Assembly (NCBI GenBank): GCA_963971285.1
Contig: OZ020252.1
Coordinates: 10,143,662-10,207,661, forward strand
Source: Astropecten irregularis
Lineage: Eukaryota > Echinodermata > Asteroidea > Paxillosida > Astropectinidae
Length of the DNA stretch: 64,000 nucleotides
Reading direction: 5' to 3'
Part shown: positions 32,704 to 44,240 of the stretch, one piece after another
Layout: every line of letters begins with the position of its first letter
How positions within the stretch are numbered: the first letter of the stretch is position 1
Program-made: the position numbers and the translations under genes
The notes under the pieces: generated by a model
What the model was told of the DNA's origin: nothing
Database searches by the model: none
The model's input: only the letters and a program-made list of their open reading frames with translations

Positions 32704-33839
32704 AAGCCTAGTTTGAACATAATTATCATTATGCTGACACTCCCGAACAAACCCATCGTGTATAGTACACTGATCAGTTGTGTTTTATTTTTCAACTCTG
32801 AAATTTGGCGGAAGCAATGGCAGTCGTGCATCTTGGAGAAATTGATAAGACTGTTCATGGTCAATTACCTCAGAATAGTAAATGATCAACTGCCCAGGTG
32901 CTGGCTAGCAAAAGGACTTCATACTTTTTTCTCATTATGCTATGCTCTTAAATGCAACACATATACACTCCCCTTACTTGTTGATTTGTATAAAAAAGTA
33001 CTTGAAAGTGTTTTTGAAGGGCAATCAAAATAAAAAATTGAAAGAGCATTGTATGGAAAGAATTTTATTGAGAGAAAAATTCTTGTTACAGTTAAATTAC
33101 AAGGAGAAAATTAACTTGAAGGGAACTGACCTAAGGAAAATTGAATTCCAGAAAAATATTGCAAAGAAAATTTATCACTTGTACAGTGTGTAATTGTAAT
33201 TTTCTCGAAAAGTAAGTGAAAACTGTGTTTTGAGAGACAGGGGTCATTGGTTGGTAAACGACTTCTGTGCAATTCATTGTTGATGGGGCTTGCTCTTGTA
33301 GTACCAGTGAGCCGTTCTGACATCAATTAAGATGGCTGCTTGCACAGCCAATGTCATGTTCATTTTCCTTACCTAAATGCCTCACGAAACAGCAGAGGGG
33401 AATGTCTTTTTATAGCACTTTAAAAATGGATGCACCACTTCACAACACACAACCACCTCCCTCCCCATTACACAGTCTACATGTACTGGAATTTGTATTC
33501 TTGTGGAGACATAGTTTTGTTCTCGTGTACTAAATGAACACTCTCCAAAGAGCAGAATTGAAATCGCTCCCATTTGAACCAGAATCACTTTCCTGGGTTG
33601 AAATTTCGAGCCAACGTCCCTTATATAAAATACTTCTAAATGTATTTGCGATAGTAAGTGTACCTTTTGGAAATTCCTCCTTTTTGAGTTAATTCCAAAT
33701 ATCAATTTCATGAAAACCTTGTGGAGACCTATACACCTTAAGAATTTCCCTGCGAATACATATTCAACCTACATGTATTGTGTTTGGTCTCCACAAGACA
33801 CCAGATATGCGTTCAAAAATACTGCAGATATTTGTTGCG
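32704..33839. other. Non-coding stretch, nothing recognised
   Basis: Frames at 32713-33193 and 33382-33711 have no domain and AT-driven composition. Confidence 0.45.
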
Positions 33840-34190
33840 TGTAATGGATCCTGAAATTGGAAGACGGAAATTGTCTGGGGGAAAAAAAATGTAAAGAAGT
33901 ATTAATGGAAAATCATAAATTTATTCAAGTCCCACTTTACATAAAGCCCATGCCATATTGCATGAGATTTAATAAGATATATAGCAGATCCACCGTCCGT
34001 CAAACTGACATGCCTACCGAATTTTGACTGCTGGGGATTAGTGACAACAGAAGGATGGGATTATCTCATGAAGAATGAATCCCGTCCCCGAGATTACAAT
34101 CTTTCCCCTCGGCTCAATCCCTGGATAATGTGCTTGGTCATTGTCTGTCAATAAAAAGCACTTTCCCTATAGCTCTCATATCAACCATGT
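33840..34190. promoter_or_regulatory. Candidate regulatory island
   Basis: Single-copy-looking DNA with dense homeodomain-type words: GGGGATTAGT and GGGATTATC (Otx/Gsc-type GGATTA), GAGATTACAATC and GTCTGTCAATAAAA (Meis/Pbx-Hox-like). No coding frame. Judged by eye; conservation is unknown. Confidence 0.25.
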
Positions 34191-34228
34191 GATTCCGTAC
34201 ATTTTTAAACGTGAAGAAAATTGTCTTT

Positions 34229-34392
34229 TTAAAGGAAACTTCATCCTTCGGTTTTTGTCAAAGAAATGTAGATTCATCGGCAAAAATATCAAGAAAGATT
34301 CAGTAACAGTCATCTGTGAAATTTTCAGTCCCATACGGTGCCCACTTTTTGAGAAAAAAGTGAAAAATGCTCACAGTAGGCCTATTTTAAAA
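34229..34392 (-). mobile_element. TTAA-A MITE, truncated
   Basis: TTAAAGGAAACTTCATCCTT, GTTTTTGTCAAAGAAATG and CACTTTTTGAGAAAAAAGTG, ending about the family midpoint. Confidence 0.8.
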
Positions 34393-34596
34393 TCTACTCA
34401 TGCATTTAATTTATACATGTGTTGCTTTTGGTACATGTACAATAACTTGTCAGCCCACAAGAGACCATGCTTATATACATGTATCTTCCTAGAAACTTCA
34501 TGTTAAGTTTGGAAGTATAAATACTGTACTTCACAAGCAAAAAAGCCTAAATACGTCCATTTCAGGCTAAAGGACCTATTTACTTGATTTCATAGT

Positions 34597-34966
34597 TTAA
34601 AGGTATAATACATGATTGATAAAGGTCACAGAACAGCACTCACACTTTACCTATAATCAGCATGTACTTGAAGTAATGAGCCTGTTAAAATTTGAGCTCA
34701 ATCGGACATCTGAGTCACAGGAAAATAGCGAAAAACCGACTCAATTTTTTTTATAAAATACAAAGTATGGTTTGATCTTACCCCGAGATCAAAACTGTTT
34801 TCTGTCTTTGTTTGACTAATTTCTGGATAAATACAGCATTTTGGGTGGAAATAACTTAATGGTATGTTTCTACCAGCAGCATCTTCATACTCTGAAAGTT
34901 ATACGTAATTTGTGAACATTTTCATTTTTTGTTTGGCATGTTACCAATCCTGTACTGTACCTTTAA
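34597..34966 (-). mobile_element. TTAA-B MITE, full length (370 bp)
   Basis: TTAAAGGTATAATACATGAT at left, CAATCCTGTACTGTACC then TTTAA at right, central GATCTTACCCCGAGATC hairpin. Confidence 0.9.
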
Positions 34967-36743
34967 AACATTTGCCAAGATGGTTTTCTCAATATACTGT
35001 ATTAGAAACAAACGACTAGACTTTCTTGAAACTTGAAAGCCCTTCCTGTTAAATGCTGACACTGTACAGATGTACATGCAGTTTGTGTTGTTCATCATGG
35101 CTATGCTTACATCATACATGTAGGAGGAATTGGTGTAATAGTTTGGCCATGGAGGAAGGAAGGACATTGCTAATTACAAGCAGATTATATTGACTGTCTA
35201 TTTGGGTTCACTCAGATATTTGTACCAGAATGTACAAGCATGCTGTCATGATATATTTGTCACAGGGCACAAAATGGCAATACACTTTTAAGTTGATAAA
35301 TGCCTTTTTCTTGTAGTACGATCATCAAATTGAACTTATTAAGTACTACATAACAAACAGGATACCAGAAATTGCCAAATTAGTAGATCTACATGACGAT
35401 AAATAAGAGTGACCTTGTATAGTATTAGTAAAGACATGTGCAACGTATTGTAATGCGGTTGCTTAAATGATGACATCATCGGAAGTCTAACAAGCCCCCA
35501 AAATGCAATCTGTTGGTTATCATGGGAAGAGGGGGAAAGGGAGGGGGAGGGGGGTCTGTGTGTGACCCTACCACTGCCTCTGATGTTCAATGGGTCTGAC
35601 AGAGTGCCCAACTTGATTTGTAACGAGGAGGCCTTTGGCAGGCGATGGGCCCATCCCGGTATTAAGAGTATTTAGTCAGTGGTCTGTGTCTTACAAACAT
35701 AGGCTGCTGACATGGGAGATTTGTCGGTCGGATTACTCCACGTTAGTTTGAAGGAAGTCCCACTGCACGCTGTCTCTAGAAATCTATGCCTCATCCTAAC
35801 GATATACCCCGCCTCAATCTCTGCTCATTGTTCGCGGTCTCTGCTGAGCTTATGCCTCTGTGGTATGTACGATATTGTTCATCTGTTCAAAATTTAAACA
35901 TAGCACATTGATGCTTCCATTTTGAGATTGATATTTTGTTAGGTTTTAATAACGGCAAGATTGAAGTGTATTTCCAAGGCATGCATTTGTGTTTTATTGG
36001 AAATTCGTACACAATTGTACAAAATGTATTTCTTGGTAAGTCTTGCATGCCCTGTTCATTATGTACCATGCATTGTGCACTGTACATTATGTGCATTCAT
36101 GTAAAGTCTACACTATTGTGCTGTGACCTACTGATGTGCAAATACACGCTTAGTACACATACTCGCTATGTGTACATGTCTTAGCATGACTGAGATTAAT
36201 TTCTTTATTATTATAAGTATCCACCATTATTATTATTTCATTGGATTTGGCTATAGGGCGGAAGCTTTTTCAGAAAAAAAGCTATGTTCAGATGTTAGGG
36301 CGACAAACCACAGTTTTGAAACTAGAAAGATTTTTAGTGTCAGAAATGTGGGATTGTCACCCTAATGAGGAATCTGTACAAAAATGATTATTATTGTTAT
36401 TTTGGTATGTGCTAAAGTGTCTTATTGACAATTGATCAAATGTCCACATTTAGTATCAAAAAATATTCATATTTCATGATGATGATAATGGTAATTTAGT
36501 AAAACAAAAATGAGAGTAGAATTATGATGAAATACTGGTTTTTAAAATTCAATGTCATGTGTTAACTAGAGTAGTGTTGTTAATACAAAATACCGGTAGT
36601 GAATTTTATTACTGCCCCAGTAACCTTACACAGGAAATGAAATGTTGTGGTACATGTTATACAGGACATAGTGTGACATTTTGACTTGTTTCCTATTTGC
36701 AGTTTTCTGTGCAAGTAGTTAATGAAATATTCTAACTTGAATG
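34967..36743. other. Non-coding stretch, possible regulatory DNA
   Basis: No supported gene. 35,640-35,880 is single-copy-looking and moderately CpG-containing. 36,256-36,362 has loose inverted ends (TAGGGCGGAAGC, TTAGGGCGACAAACC, GATTGTCACCCTAA), perhaps an old MITE. Confidence 0.4.
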
Positions 36744-36803
36744 AGGTAAATCCTTGGAGATTTCTGTTTATGAATGCTACCAAAGTACGATTATACCTTT
36801 AAG
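36744..36803 (-). mobile_element. TTAA-A terminal fragment
   Basis: TGGAGATTTCTGTTTATGAA, then AAAGTACGATTATACC and TTTAA: one terminus only. Confidence 0.7.
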
Positions 36804-37402
36804 AGATTGAATCGGAACCAAGTCAGTCATTCAGAGAAGTTTTGCCCATCTGTAATTCCGTAGTTTTCATGGAAATGTCAATTATTGTGCTGAAATTCTA
36901 TATCTTCAAGTGATTTTCTAAATATGATTGATTTTGAATCAAATTTATCACCTATTCTGTTTGAATCCTGCCCTAGGCAAAGATGTGGCCTCCCTTTAAT
37001 TTCAGCTTCCAAAAACAACCAACAAAACTACCTTGAGTATTTTTTTTGTGAAAGTGGGTCCCAATTTGTTGCCATAATAAAGCCCCGCCATCAAACTTGT
37101 CTCTTACCTGATGACATTAACGAGGGCTGGATGCAGTACCTTGTCAGGTTACATGTAATTGGTTTACAATAATCCATGATTTTCATGCAGGTGCTGCTCA
37201 GAAATTGAATTAGTCGAGCGACTTGACAACAAGATCCCCGTATTATTGGCTGGATGTGCACAAATGCACACATGCTATGCATCTCTAAAATCTGCCTTAT
37301 AAATTTATCAATTTTCATGTTGTGAAGAAAAGTACAAAATTATTTTTGAAAATCCATACATGTGATGGATAGTGCAGAGTAGCAGTGTAGAAATATGCAT
37401 TT
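36804..37402. other. Non-coding stretch, nothing recognised
   Basis: The frame at 36924-37172 has no domain. No repeat copy seen. Confidence 0.4.
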
Positions 37403-37770
37403 TTAAAGGTAATTTCATACTTTGAATTTTGTCAAAGAAATGCAGATTTCTGGGCACAAATATCAAGAAAGATACAGTAAGAGTCATCTGTGACATTCCC
37501 AGTAACATAAACGGTGCCTAATTTTTGAGAAAACAGTGAAAAAACGCCCACGGTATATCAAAGTGTTTTCACCATTATTTTTTAACTTTAAAAGATCAAA
37601 ATTGTTTTTGGTCATTGGTTTCACTCTTTTCTGGATAAATACAGCATTTCAGGCAGATAAATGTTTACAGTATGTTTCTACCATCACCATCTTTATACCC
37701 TGTAAGTTATATAGGTAAATCTATGAAGATTTCTGTTTCGGTATGCTACCAAAGTATGATAGTACCTTAA
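37403..37770 (-). mobile_element. TTAA-A MITE, full length (368 bp)
   Basis: TTAAAGGTAATTTCATACTT at left, AAGTATGATAGTACCTTAA at right. TTAAAGGGCTTATGCC continues directly, as if another TTAA element once started at the same site. Confidence 0.9.
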
Positions 37771-38084
37771 AGGGCTTATGCCACATTCCAGTTGTGTTCT
37801 TTTCAAAATATTCATATGATACTGAATGTGTGAACATTTCATCAAAACTAGTGCTCACACTTAAGAAAACTACTGTACAATCATAGAGCTATAAAAACTG
37901 TATGTAGCTCTACATGGTACAGGTAATAGTTTCAGTTTCGTTGTGAATGTGCAGGGCCTATACATTACATGTATGTTCCTATTTTGTTTGATTTCAATTA
38001 CTGGAATCATAATCCTAATCATAATCCTGATCATAATCATAAGCAGAATTGTTAGATTAAGCGTCAGTCAAACCTGTGGCCAAT

Positions 38085-38235
38085 TCTATATTCTGCTTTG
38101 CAAAAGTACAACAGTTTGCTAAGCCTGAAATGTCATCTTTGAGAAATGCAGGATTACCGACCAAATTACTATTTTTGACTTGTATTCTGCTCTCAAATGT
38201 TGCTTTAGCACATGTGGTTAAGCTGGCAATATAGT
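38085..38235. mobile_element. G2-related MITE fragment
   Basis: GGCCAATTCTATATTCTGC, AACAGTTTGCTAAGCCTG and ATTACCGACCAAATTAC resemble the G2 family and the 26064 repeats. Confidence 0.5.
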
Positions 38236-38309
38236 TTTATTTAAATCAAGATTTTCTCTGCTTTTAAATCAAATGTTGGTCCTTAAACTGTTCTGTGAAA
38301 TGTTAGTCC

Positions 38310-38815
38310 TTAAAGGTTACCTGAAATAGGGATGAAAGTGCTTTCAGATTATTGCTTAATGCATAATTAATGACTATAATTATAAATTCTAATTTTTATG
38401 TAAGTTCTTCATTTTAGTCCACAAGTTAGAAAATCAGTACATGTATGCCCCGCCCCCAAAAAACCACCCTCGGAACTGATCCACTCAACAATGCTTGTGA
38501 CGTCATCGGCAGAACAAGTAGGCTCGCACCGCAGTAGCTCTTTATGGCTCGTGCACATTGTATGTAGGATTTTGCTCTTCGATTTGAACAAAAACGCGGG
38601 ATCGGTAGTTTTGCGACTTGTATACTATGTGGCATTCTGCCGGTGACGTAACAAGGTTTTTCGTCGCGAAAAGTCGGTGCTGAATTATGGGTGTAAAATA
38701 CCTTCTTTTTCACGTATAATATTTGTTTAGCACCAACAATGATATACATATTGAGTTTTATGACAATACAGATGTATTTAACTTCATATGAGTTTTTATT
38801 TCAGGTACCCTTTAA
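38310..38815. mobile_element. TTAA-D MITE (506 bp) carrying CRE-like sites
   Basis: TTAAAGGTTACCTGAAATAG at left; TTATTTCAGGTACCCTTTAA at right (inverted). The right TTAA (38812-38815) is shared with the next element. Interior CpG-rich with TGACGTCA near 38,498 and TGACGTAA near 38,643. Confidence 0.8.
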
Positions 38816-39003
38816 AGGTACTATTATACTTCAATAGAAACCAAAAGAGACATGTTCACAGATTTACGTATAACTTACAGTGTATAAAGGTAGACCTGGT
38901 ACAAAGATACTGTTAAAGTTCTTCTGCTTGAAATGCTGTATTTTTCCAGAAATGAGAAAAAAAACAAAATTCTGAAAATAGTTTTGGTGTCAGAGATCAA
39001 AAC
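38812..39003 (+). mobile_element. TTAA-A MITE, truncated at right
   Basis: TTAAAGGTACTATTATACTT, CATGTTCACAGATTTACG and TGCTGTATTTTTCCAG, lost after the central GATCAAAACC. Confidence 0.8.
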
Positions 39004-39543
39004 CTCACAATTTTGCAATTACATGTATGATAGAACCTTGCCCTTTTTCTGTTAACTAATAATCTCTTCCTAGCTCCATGTAACTACTCTGTGAACCTTG
39101 ATCATATATTTTGGTCTTTTGACACCCCTCAAGAATGTCTGTCCTTTGATTATTCAATATTGACGGCATTTAAACTTCCTGTTGTCTCATAGCAAATATT
39201 TAGAATCTCTGCAAGTAGAGAAAGACAAGCCAAAACTGTTTGCCGAAGTATGTAAACAAAACAAGATATCTATGGCTACTACAATGTCAGAGTGTATGGC
39301 TTTTTCGCAAGAGGGCGCCAAACAATTTGTATGATTTAGCCAATTTACCAAATTGGAACATGTACAGGTATAGCTAGATTACTGTCATTTTAACTGTCAC
39401 TGCTGTCATTAAAAATGCTGACTCATTTCGAAACTAATACATTGCCCTTATGGGGGCTGAGTTTTTTTTTGCCAATTTCAATTAATCCAGTCAGCTTTGA
39501 GGGTTAGGCAAATGGAATTTAATGTGTGTGTGTCTTGAGTGGT
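39004..39543. other. Non-coding stretch with a CTCF-like word
   Basis: GCAAGAGGGCGCCAAAC at 39,308-39,324 resembles the CTCF core. No gene or repeat copy otherwise. Confidence 0.35.
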
Positions 39544-39732
39544 TTAAAGAGAGCATATAGGATTTGCAAGGCCTCAAAATTATTGAGTTGAGACAGAAAA
39601 TGGACTCAACAGTTCGTAAACAGTGCAAACAGTCACCATGGGAAATCTTGGTTCATCAGATGCTGGGTTTTTCAAGCAAATCAAGATTTAGTGTCTTTTC
39701 CAAAGAGCATTCGTCCAAACGATTTTTGGAAC
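39544..39732 (+). mobile_element. TTAA-C MITE, left half
   Basis: TTAAAGAGAGCATATAGGAT, AAACAGTCACCATGGGAAAT and GATGCTGGGTTTTTCAAG, lost after about 190 bp. Confidence 0.85.
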
Positions 39733-39783
39733 AAACATAAAGGACACCCTCACTTGAGTTGTTTTAGTTATCCCCTTTCACTC

Positions 39784-40080
39784 AAGGTATGTAAATGGTG
39801 CTGGTAGAAAGATACTGTTAAAATATTTCCACCTGAAATGGTGTATTTATCCAGAAATGAGTCAAACAAAGACCGAAAACAATTTTGATTTCAGGGTATT
39901 GATCAAAACCATTCTCATGTTTTAAAAGAAAAATTGAGTTGGGTTTTTGCTATTTTCTCGTGACTCAGATGTCCAATTGAGCTCAAATTTTCACAGGTTT
40001 ATTATTTCATGTACATGCTGGATCACACAAAGCATGAGTGCTGTTCTGTGATCTTTACCAATCATGCATTATACCTTTAA
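39784..40080 (+). mobile_element. TTAA-B MITE, left end missing
   Basis: AAGGTATGTAAATGGTGCTG, ATTTATCCAGAAATGAG and a right end ACCAATCATGCATTATACC then TTTAA. Confidence 0.85.
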
Positions 40081-40490
40081 GAAGTTCATTTTCTGCAGAA
40101 CTCTGAAGGTTTGCATACAGTCATATACAGTTCATTACATTTGTACGTATAAGTAGTTTACGTTTTGTATAAAACACTGAGTGCCTACTTGTCTCTGAAT
40201 CTCAGCCGTGGTCAACAGATGATGATTAAAGATGCACTGACTGAATTCTATTAAGGATAAATATTAATTCATGGAAAACGTTTTCATAGGATTGCGGAAG
40301 TTGCAGGTTACAATTAACAGATGGTGTAATACTGAATGCGGTGTATTAATTAATGAATATTCATGAAATTATTTAGTAATCATCCTTTGGCCATGAATGT
40401 AAAGCTTATATCCGGAAGAAAAGAAAATTTGCAATTTTCATGGAAAGGTTTTTGTGAAGACTCACTTTTTTTAATCCATAATAATTTGTA

Positions 40491-40688
40491 TTGGAGTTAG
40501 GAGGGCCTGATGCATTTCGATCCTTTACTGTACTTGCATGTTCTTGTCCTCTTGTCATTTAGCCTTCGATAAAGATCCTGCTAGGATCCAAACGAGTCAG
40601 GCCCTCCTAACTCCAAGCATTTTATAAAATGTCAGGTCATTATTTTAGCTGATGAACAGTTTGCATCAGTTTATTACTTGTATCAATA
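40491..40688. mobile_element. Hairpin family H7 with tail
   Basis: TTGGAGTTAGGAGGGCCTGA and CGATCCTTTACTG at left, GATCCTGCTAGGATCC and CAGGCCCTCCTAACTCCAA at right, then tail TCAGGTCATTATTTTAGCTG and AACAGTTTGCATCAG as at 6502-6568. Confidence 0.85.
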
Positions 40689-41099
40689 ATGATTTTGCTT
40701 GACACTGTACCCAGCACCTACAGAAATTGGATCCTGTTTCAAAACTTTTGCCATCATACACTGTTATACTCAATGACGGTTACAGTGTACATGTACAGCA
40801 CTGTGCACGTACATTGTATTAATTTGGTTATATCAAAGTTCATAGAGAAGATTTGTTTAATGTTGAAACACATACCACAACAAAATACCAGTATTAAAAT
40901 GTATTTTGAACGTTTTTATCAGGTTATGCCTATTTTTTTTATATTCTGTATGACTTTTTTTGTTTTCCTAGTGTTTTATTTGTTTGTTGTAGAATCTTGT
41001 AATAAGGTCAAGAGTATGTACTCAGAAATACTTATGTTCAGATTTCCGGGAACTTTTATCATCTTTGCACAAGTGCCCGGATATCTGAAATGAAATATG
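40689..41099. other. Non-coding stretch, nothing recognised
   Basis: A 134-codon plus frame at 40689-41093 is rich in Phe/Ile/Val from T-rich DNA and has no recognised domain; I do not regard it as a gene. Confidence 0.4.
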
Positions 41100-41650
41100 C
41101 CTGGGAATTTATGGTATTGTGCCCTGACTCTAGCCAATAAATAATTCATGAGACAGTATTAGACTGATTAATGAATCAAGAATCTTTGATCAAATCATGC
41201 GTGCGATTGGTTGTCGGGGAAATGGGCTCATCGCGCACATGTGCCCAGCGCTGCACTTTCCGTTTTTGGTGTAATGGATTATGCTGTCACCGGGCTAAAT
41301 ATAAATGAACATTGCTACCAGAAAAAGGACGTGTTGGGAATGAGAATCCGCCCCATGTTTGGCCACGCCTCTGACACCACGGCGCAGAGCCGACCACCAA
41401 TACAGTATTCCAATTTCACGCCTTGGGAAGCATACACAATGCACAACGGAGTGCAAAGCACTTTCGGTTCTTCACTTGACAGAAACTGTTTCTCCCATGG
41501 CCATGGCCCAAGGAGTTAATCTCCGTTGAATAGGCAATTGTTTGAGAGCAGAAGCTTTCTCTAGATCCTGTGGGGAGACTGGACTCGGAGCAAGATTGTT
41601 CGCCCGTCAACAGGTGGTCAGATCCGGCCGAGTCGGCCAGTGCAGTTCAT
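41100..41650. promoter_or_regulatory. Candidate regulatory island
   Basis: Single-copy-looking, CpG-containing. Words include TCTTTGATCAAATC (TCF/LEF-like, palindromic), GCGATTGGTTG (inverse CCAAT), GCTAAATATAAATG (MEF2-like) and GGCCACGCC (KLF/Sp-like). The 102-codon frame 41211-41519 has no recognised domain and no splice context I trust. Confidence 0.25.
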
Positions 41651-43939
41651 ACCTCAATGGTCATGAAGAATTCTATATTGAGCTATGACGATCACAATGA
41701 CAGTATTGGTCATATGGGAACCACCTGACACCGTGAATTGAACAAACATGTCAATAGATTGATTTTTAATTTTTTTTGCTGGCGTAAATTTTTCTGTGTA
41801 AGTACAAATTTTCATCTGTCTGCAAATGACTTTGCAATCCACTCCCAGCATTAATAAACCATGAACCCTGACCTGCTTAACTACGGCAGATGTGCATGCG
41901 CGCAGTTCAAGTACGTTGCACTTTATGACAGTCAGACGTTTTTTTTTTCCAATTACGAAGGGCTTAATAGTCGGACTTCAGTCCATCGCTGCAATTTTTA
42001 ATGACCAGTCAATGAACTTTTGTTGATCCTGTATTAAAAGCACTTGCCATACGTTAATTTTTTCCCAGTCCTAAATGTATACATGGCAGTTTTAGGCAAT
42101 TTACAAAAGGGAACTTAATTTGTACATGTTTTAGAATTTACATTTCAAATATGTTCCTTTTTATTCCATTGTAAATTAATGGGTGCACCTGCACTGTATG
42201 TATGTGACTTGCTCTGTGAAAACGAGTCACATATCCCACAACATGTTAACATACATGCAATTAAACATGGGTAACCTTAGCCATGATAAATGCCAGTGCA
42301 CTGCCACAATTTCCAACACTTGTTTCAAGAGGTCTCATGCCTTACTTCCCCTAACCTGTCAGAATGAAAAAGTTTACTCCTGGACCTTTGGTACTGAATC
42401 AAACAAAACCCAACAACAGGTCCTTACTGTTTGGTACCAAACAAGCCAAAACTCAACAGAACTACCTGTGGGAGTTTGAGTGGTTTGGGGCTGTTGTGGT
42501 TAATTAACTAGGTTTAGTCTTTGGAACTTGTGTACTTTCTCAATGCGCTATGCAGCATGCTGGATACTTAAATCTGCTACACTTTATCAAAGCTTAAAAT
42601 GTACTCTTTCTATTTATGTAAAAAACTCATTTTGTCCAATTGGTGACATATGACTCAATTTGACAGAGCAGATCATACTTGTAACAATAAAATGTATGTC
42701 ACTTGTCCTTTTATTGCTTAAAATTGATAATGTATCATAGTTAAACATTTCACATTGTGTGGCGTTGTGACAAATGGACCGTTCCAGCTTTGCTCTTTAG
42801 CTCCGCCTACATGTACATGTGCATTTTTCATACAGCGTGTGACCAAGTTTGACCGAGGCTTTCGTGGTCACCTGATTAAAATGCGTCCTCCTATCGGTCA
42901 ATGCGCACAGTTTTATTGACAGGCTGGAATGGTCAGTTGTTAACTTTCCCCTCAAAGTCTGTCCTATTGACTTTAAAGGGTCTCTGCAATAGGAATATTA
43001 GGCCTATGGCGTGAACACGTGCCAAAAAGCAACTGTTTTATGGGGCCTGTGATTTTACCCACTTCCTCACACTGTTCCAGGGTTAACAACAGAGTTTTTG
43101 GTTTGAATGCTAATTCGAATTTCCATATTCATGAGCAAAACTGTGATGTCATCTGGGTAACTGAGAGCAGTAACCCAATTATAACATATTCTACATTTGA
43201 TTGAAGTTTGAGTGATAAACCTTCTCTTATCTTAGAGCAGTGGCCATTAATCAATTCTGTGACAACTCCAGATAAAATTTTGTTTTTATCAAAACAGCCA
43301 GTGACAAATTGATGTTATTACCGGTAGTTAATAGTTTTTTTTTTTACTTGTCCCATAATTTTACATATGTACCAGTACAAGATATTACTGTATGGTTGTA
43401 CATGTACATGTGTACACGTATGCAGAATTATGATTGGTACATGTACAGTGTGTATGCAGGGAATTATCAGAGTTAGCACATGAAATAAAGTAAAGTAAAT
43501 TTCTAATTATGATAACAAGGGAATTTAAACAATGTTGGGTAAGCAGCCAAAATTATGGCTCTACCCGCTACTTAGAATGTGACAGTACTAAAGATATTTG
43601 AAACTGCAAGGACCGGAGACCTTATTTACATATTGTACTGTATACATTAAAAGCAATCTGCCATATGTATATTTCATTCACACAATTTCATTGTACATTG
43701 TGCAGGTACAGTATGTACATGTAAACTACATGTACATAATACATGTAACCTTATGTAAGCTTTGGTTTTGTAACAAATTTGTAGTCTGTAAACAAGGTTG
43801 TCACTTTTCCCTAAGAACCAAGTTCTTTACTGTGTGTATGTTTTAAAGGCAGTGTCTAAATTACTAGCTATCTTGATATTACATGTATACTTGAGATATA
43901 GTCAGCAGCCATAGCCAAGTAATTCAGACAGTGTACAGA
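41651..43939. other. Non-coding stretch, nothing firmly recognised
   Basis: Mostly AT-rich. 42,780-43,200 is CpG-containing with TTTAAAGGGTCTCTGC at 42,974, possibly an old TTAA-type end. 43,847 TTTTAAAGGCAGTGTC is another lone TTAAAGG end. Short frames lack domains. Confidence 0.4.
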
Positions 43940-44240
43940 CAAGAACCTGTACCACTTCTGGCCAACAGAGGGCAGCATTCCTCCCCCGTGTCACCGTGGC
44001 CGTTTATTTTGTCGCCTGTATGCCTTGGAGCCCTAAGAATGGATAATGAAGTCCAAGTATAATAAGAGGTTGTGTGTGCTGAGGGTAATAGAGGAGCAAG
44101 CGATTGAGTGTTGGGTTATTGGCAAATGCACGGTAGCCTTTGCATATTGTGTGCTTTTTTCAAAACCCAGAAATCAGGGTCGACCATCTGGAAAGCTTTA
44201 AATTTGCACAGCCTCGGAAATTTATTGAGGGCACGTCCGG
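43940..44240. promoter_or_regulatory. Candidate regulatory island with strong CTCF-like motif
   Basis: TGGCCAACAGAGGGCAGCA at 43,959-43,977 matches the animal CTCF motif almost throughout. The following 250 bases carry CTTTGCATAT (POU-like), GGGTAATAG and TTTATTTTGTCGCC with no coding frame or repeat. Confidence 0.35.

Noticed and set aside
40689-41093. 134-codon plus frame with hydrophobic stretch
   Set aside because: Hydrophobicity follows from T-rich DNA; no splice context, family match or codon bias.
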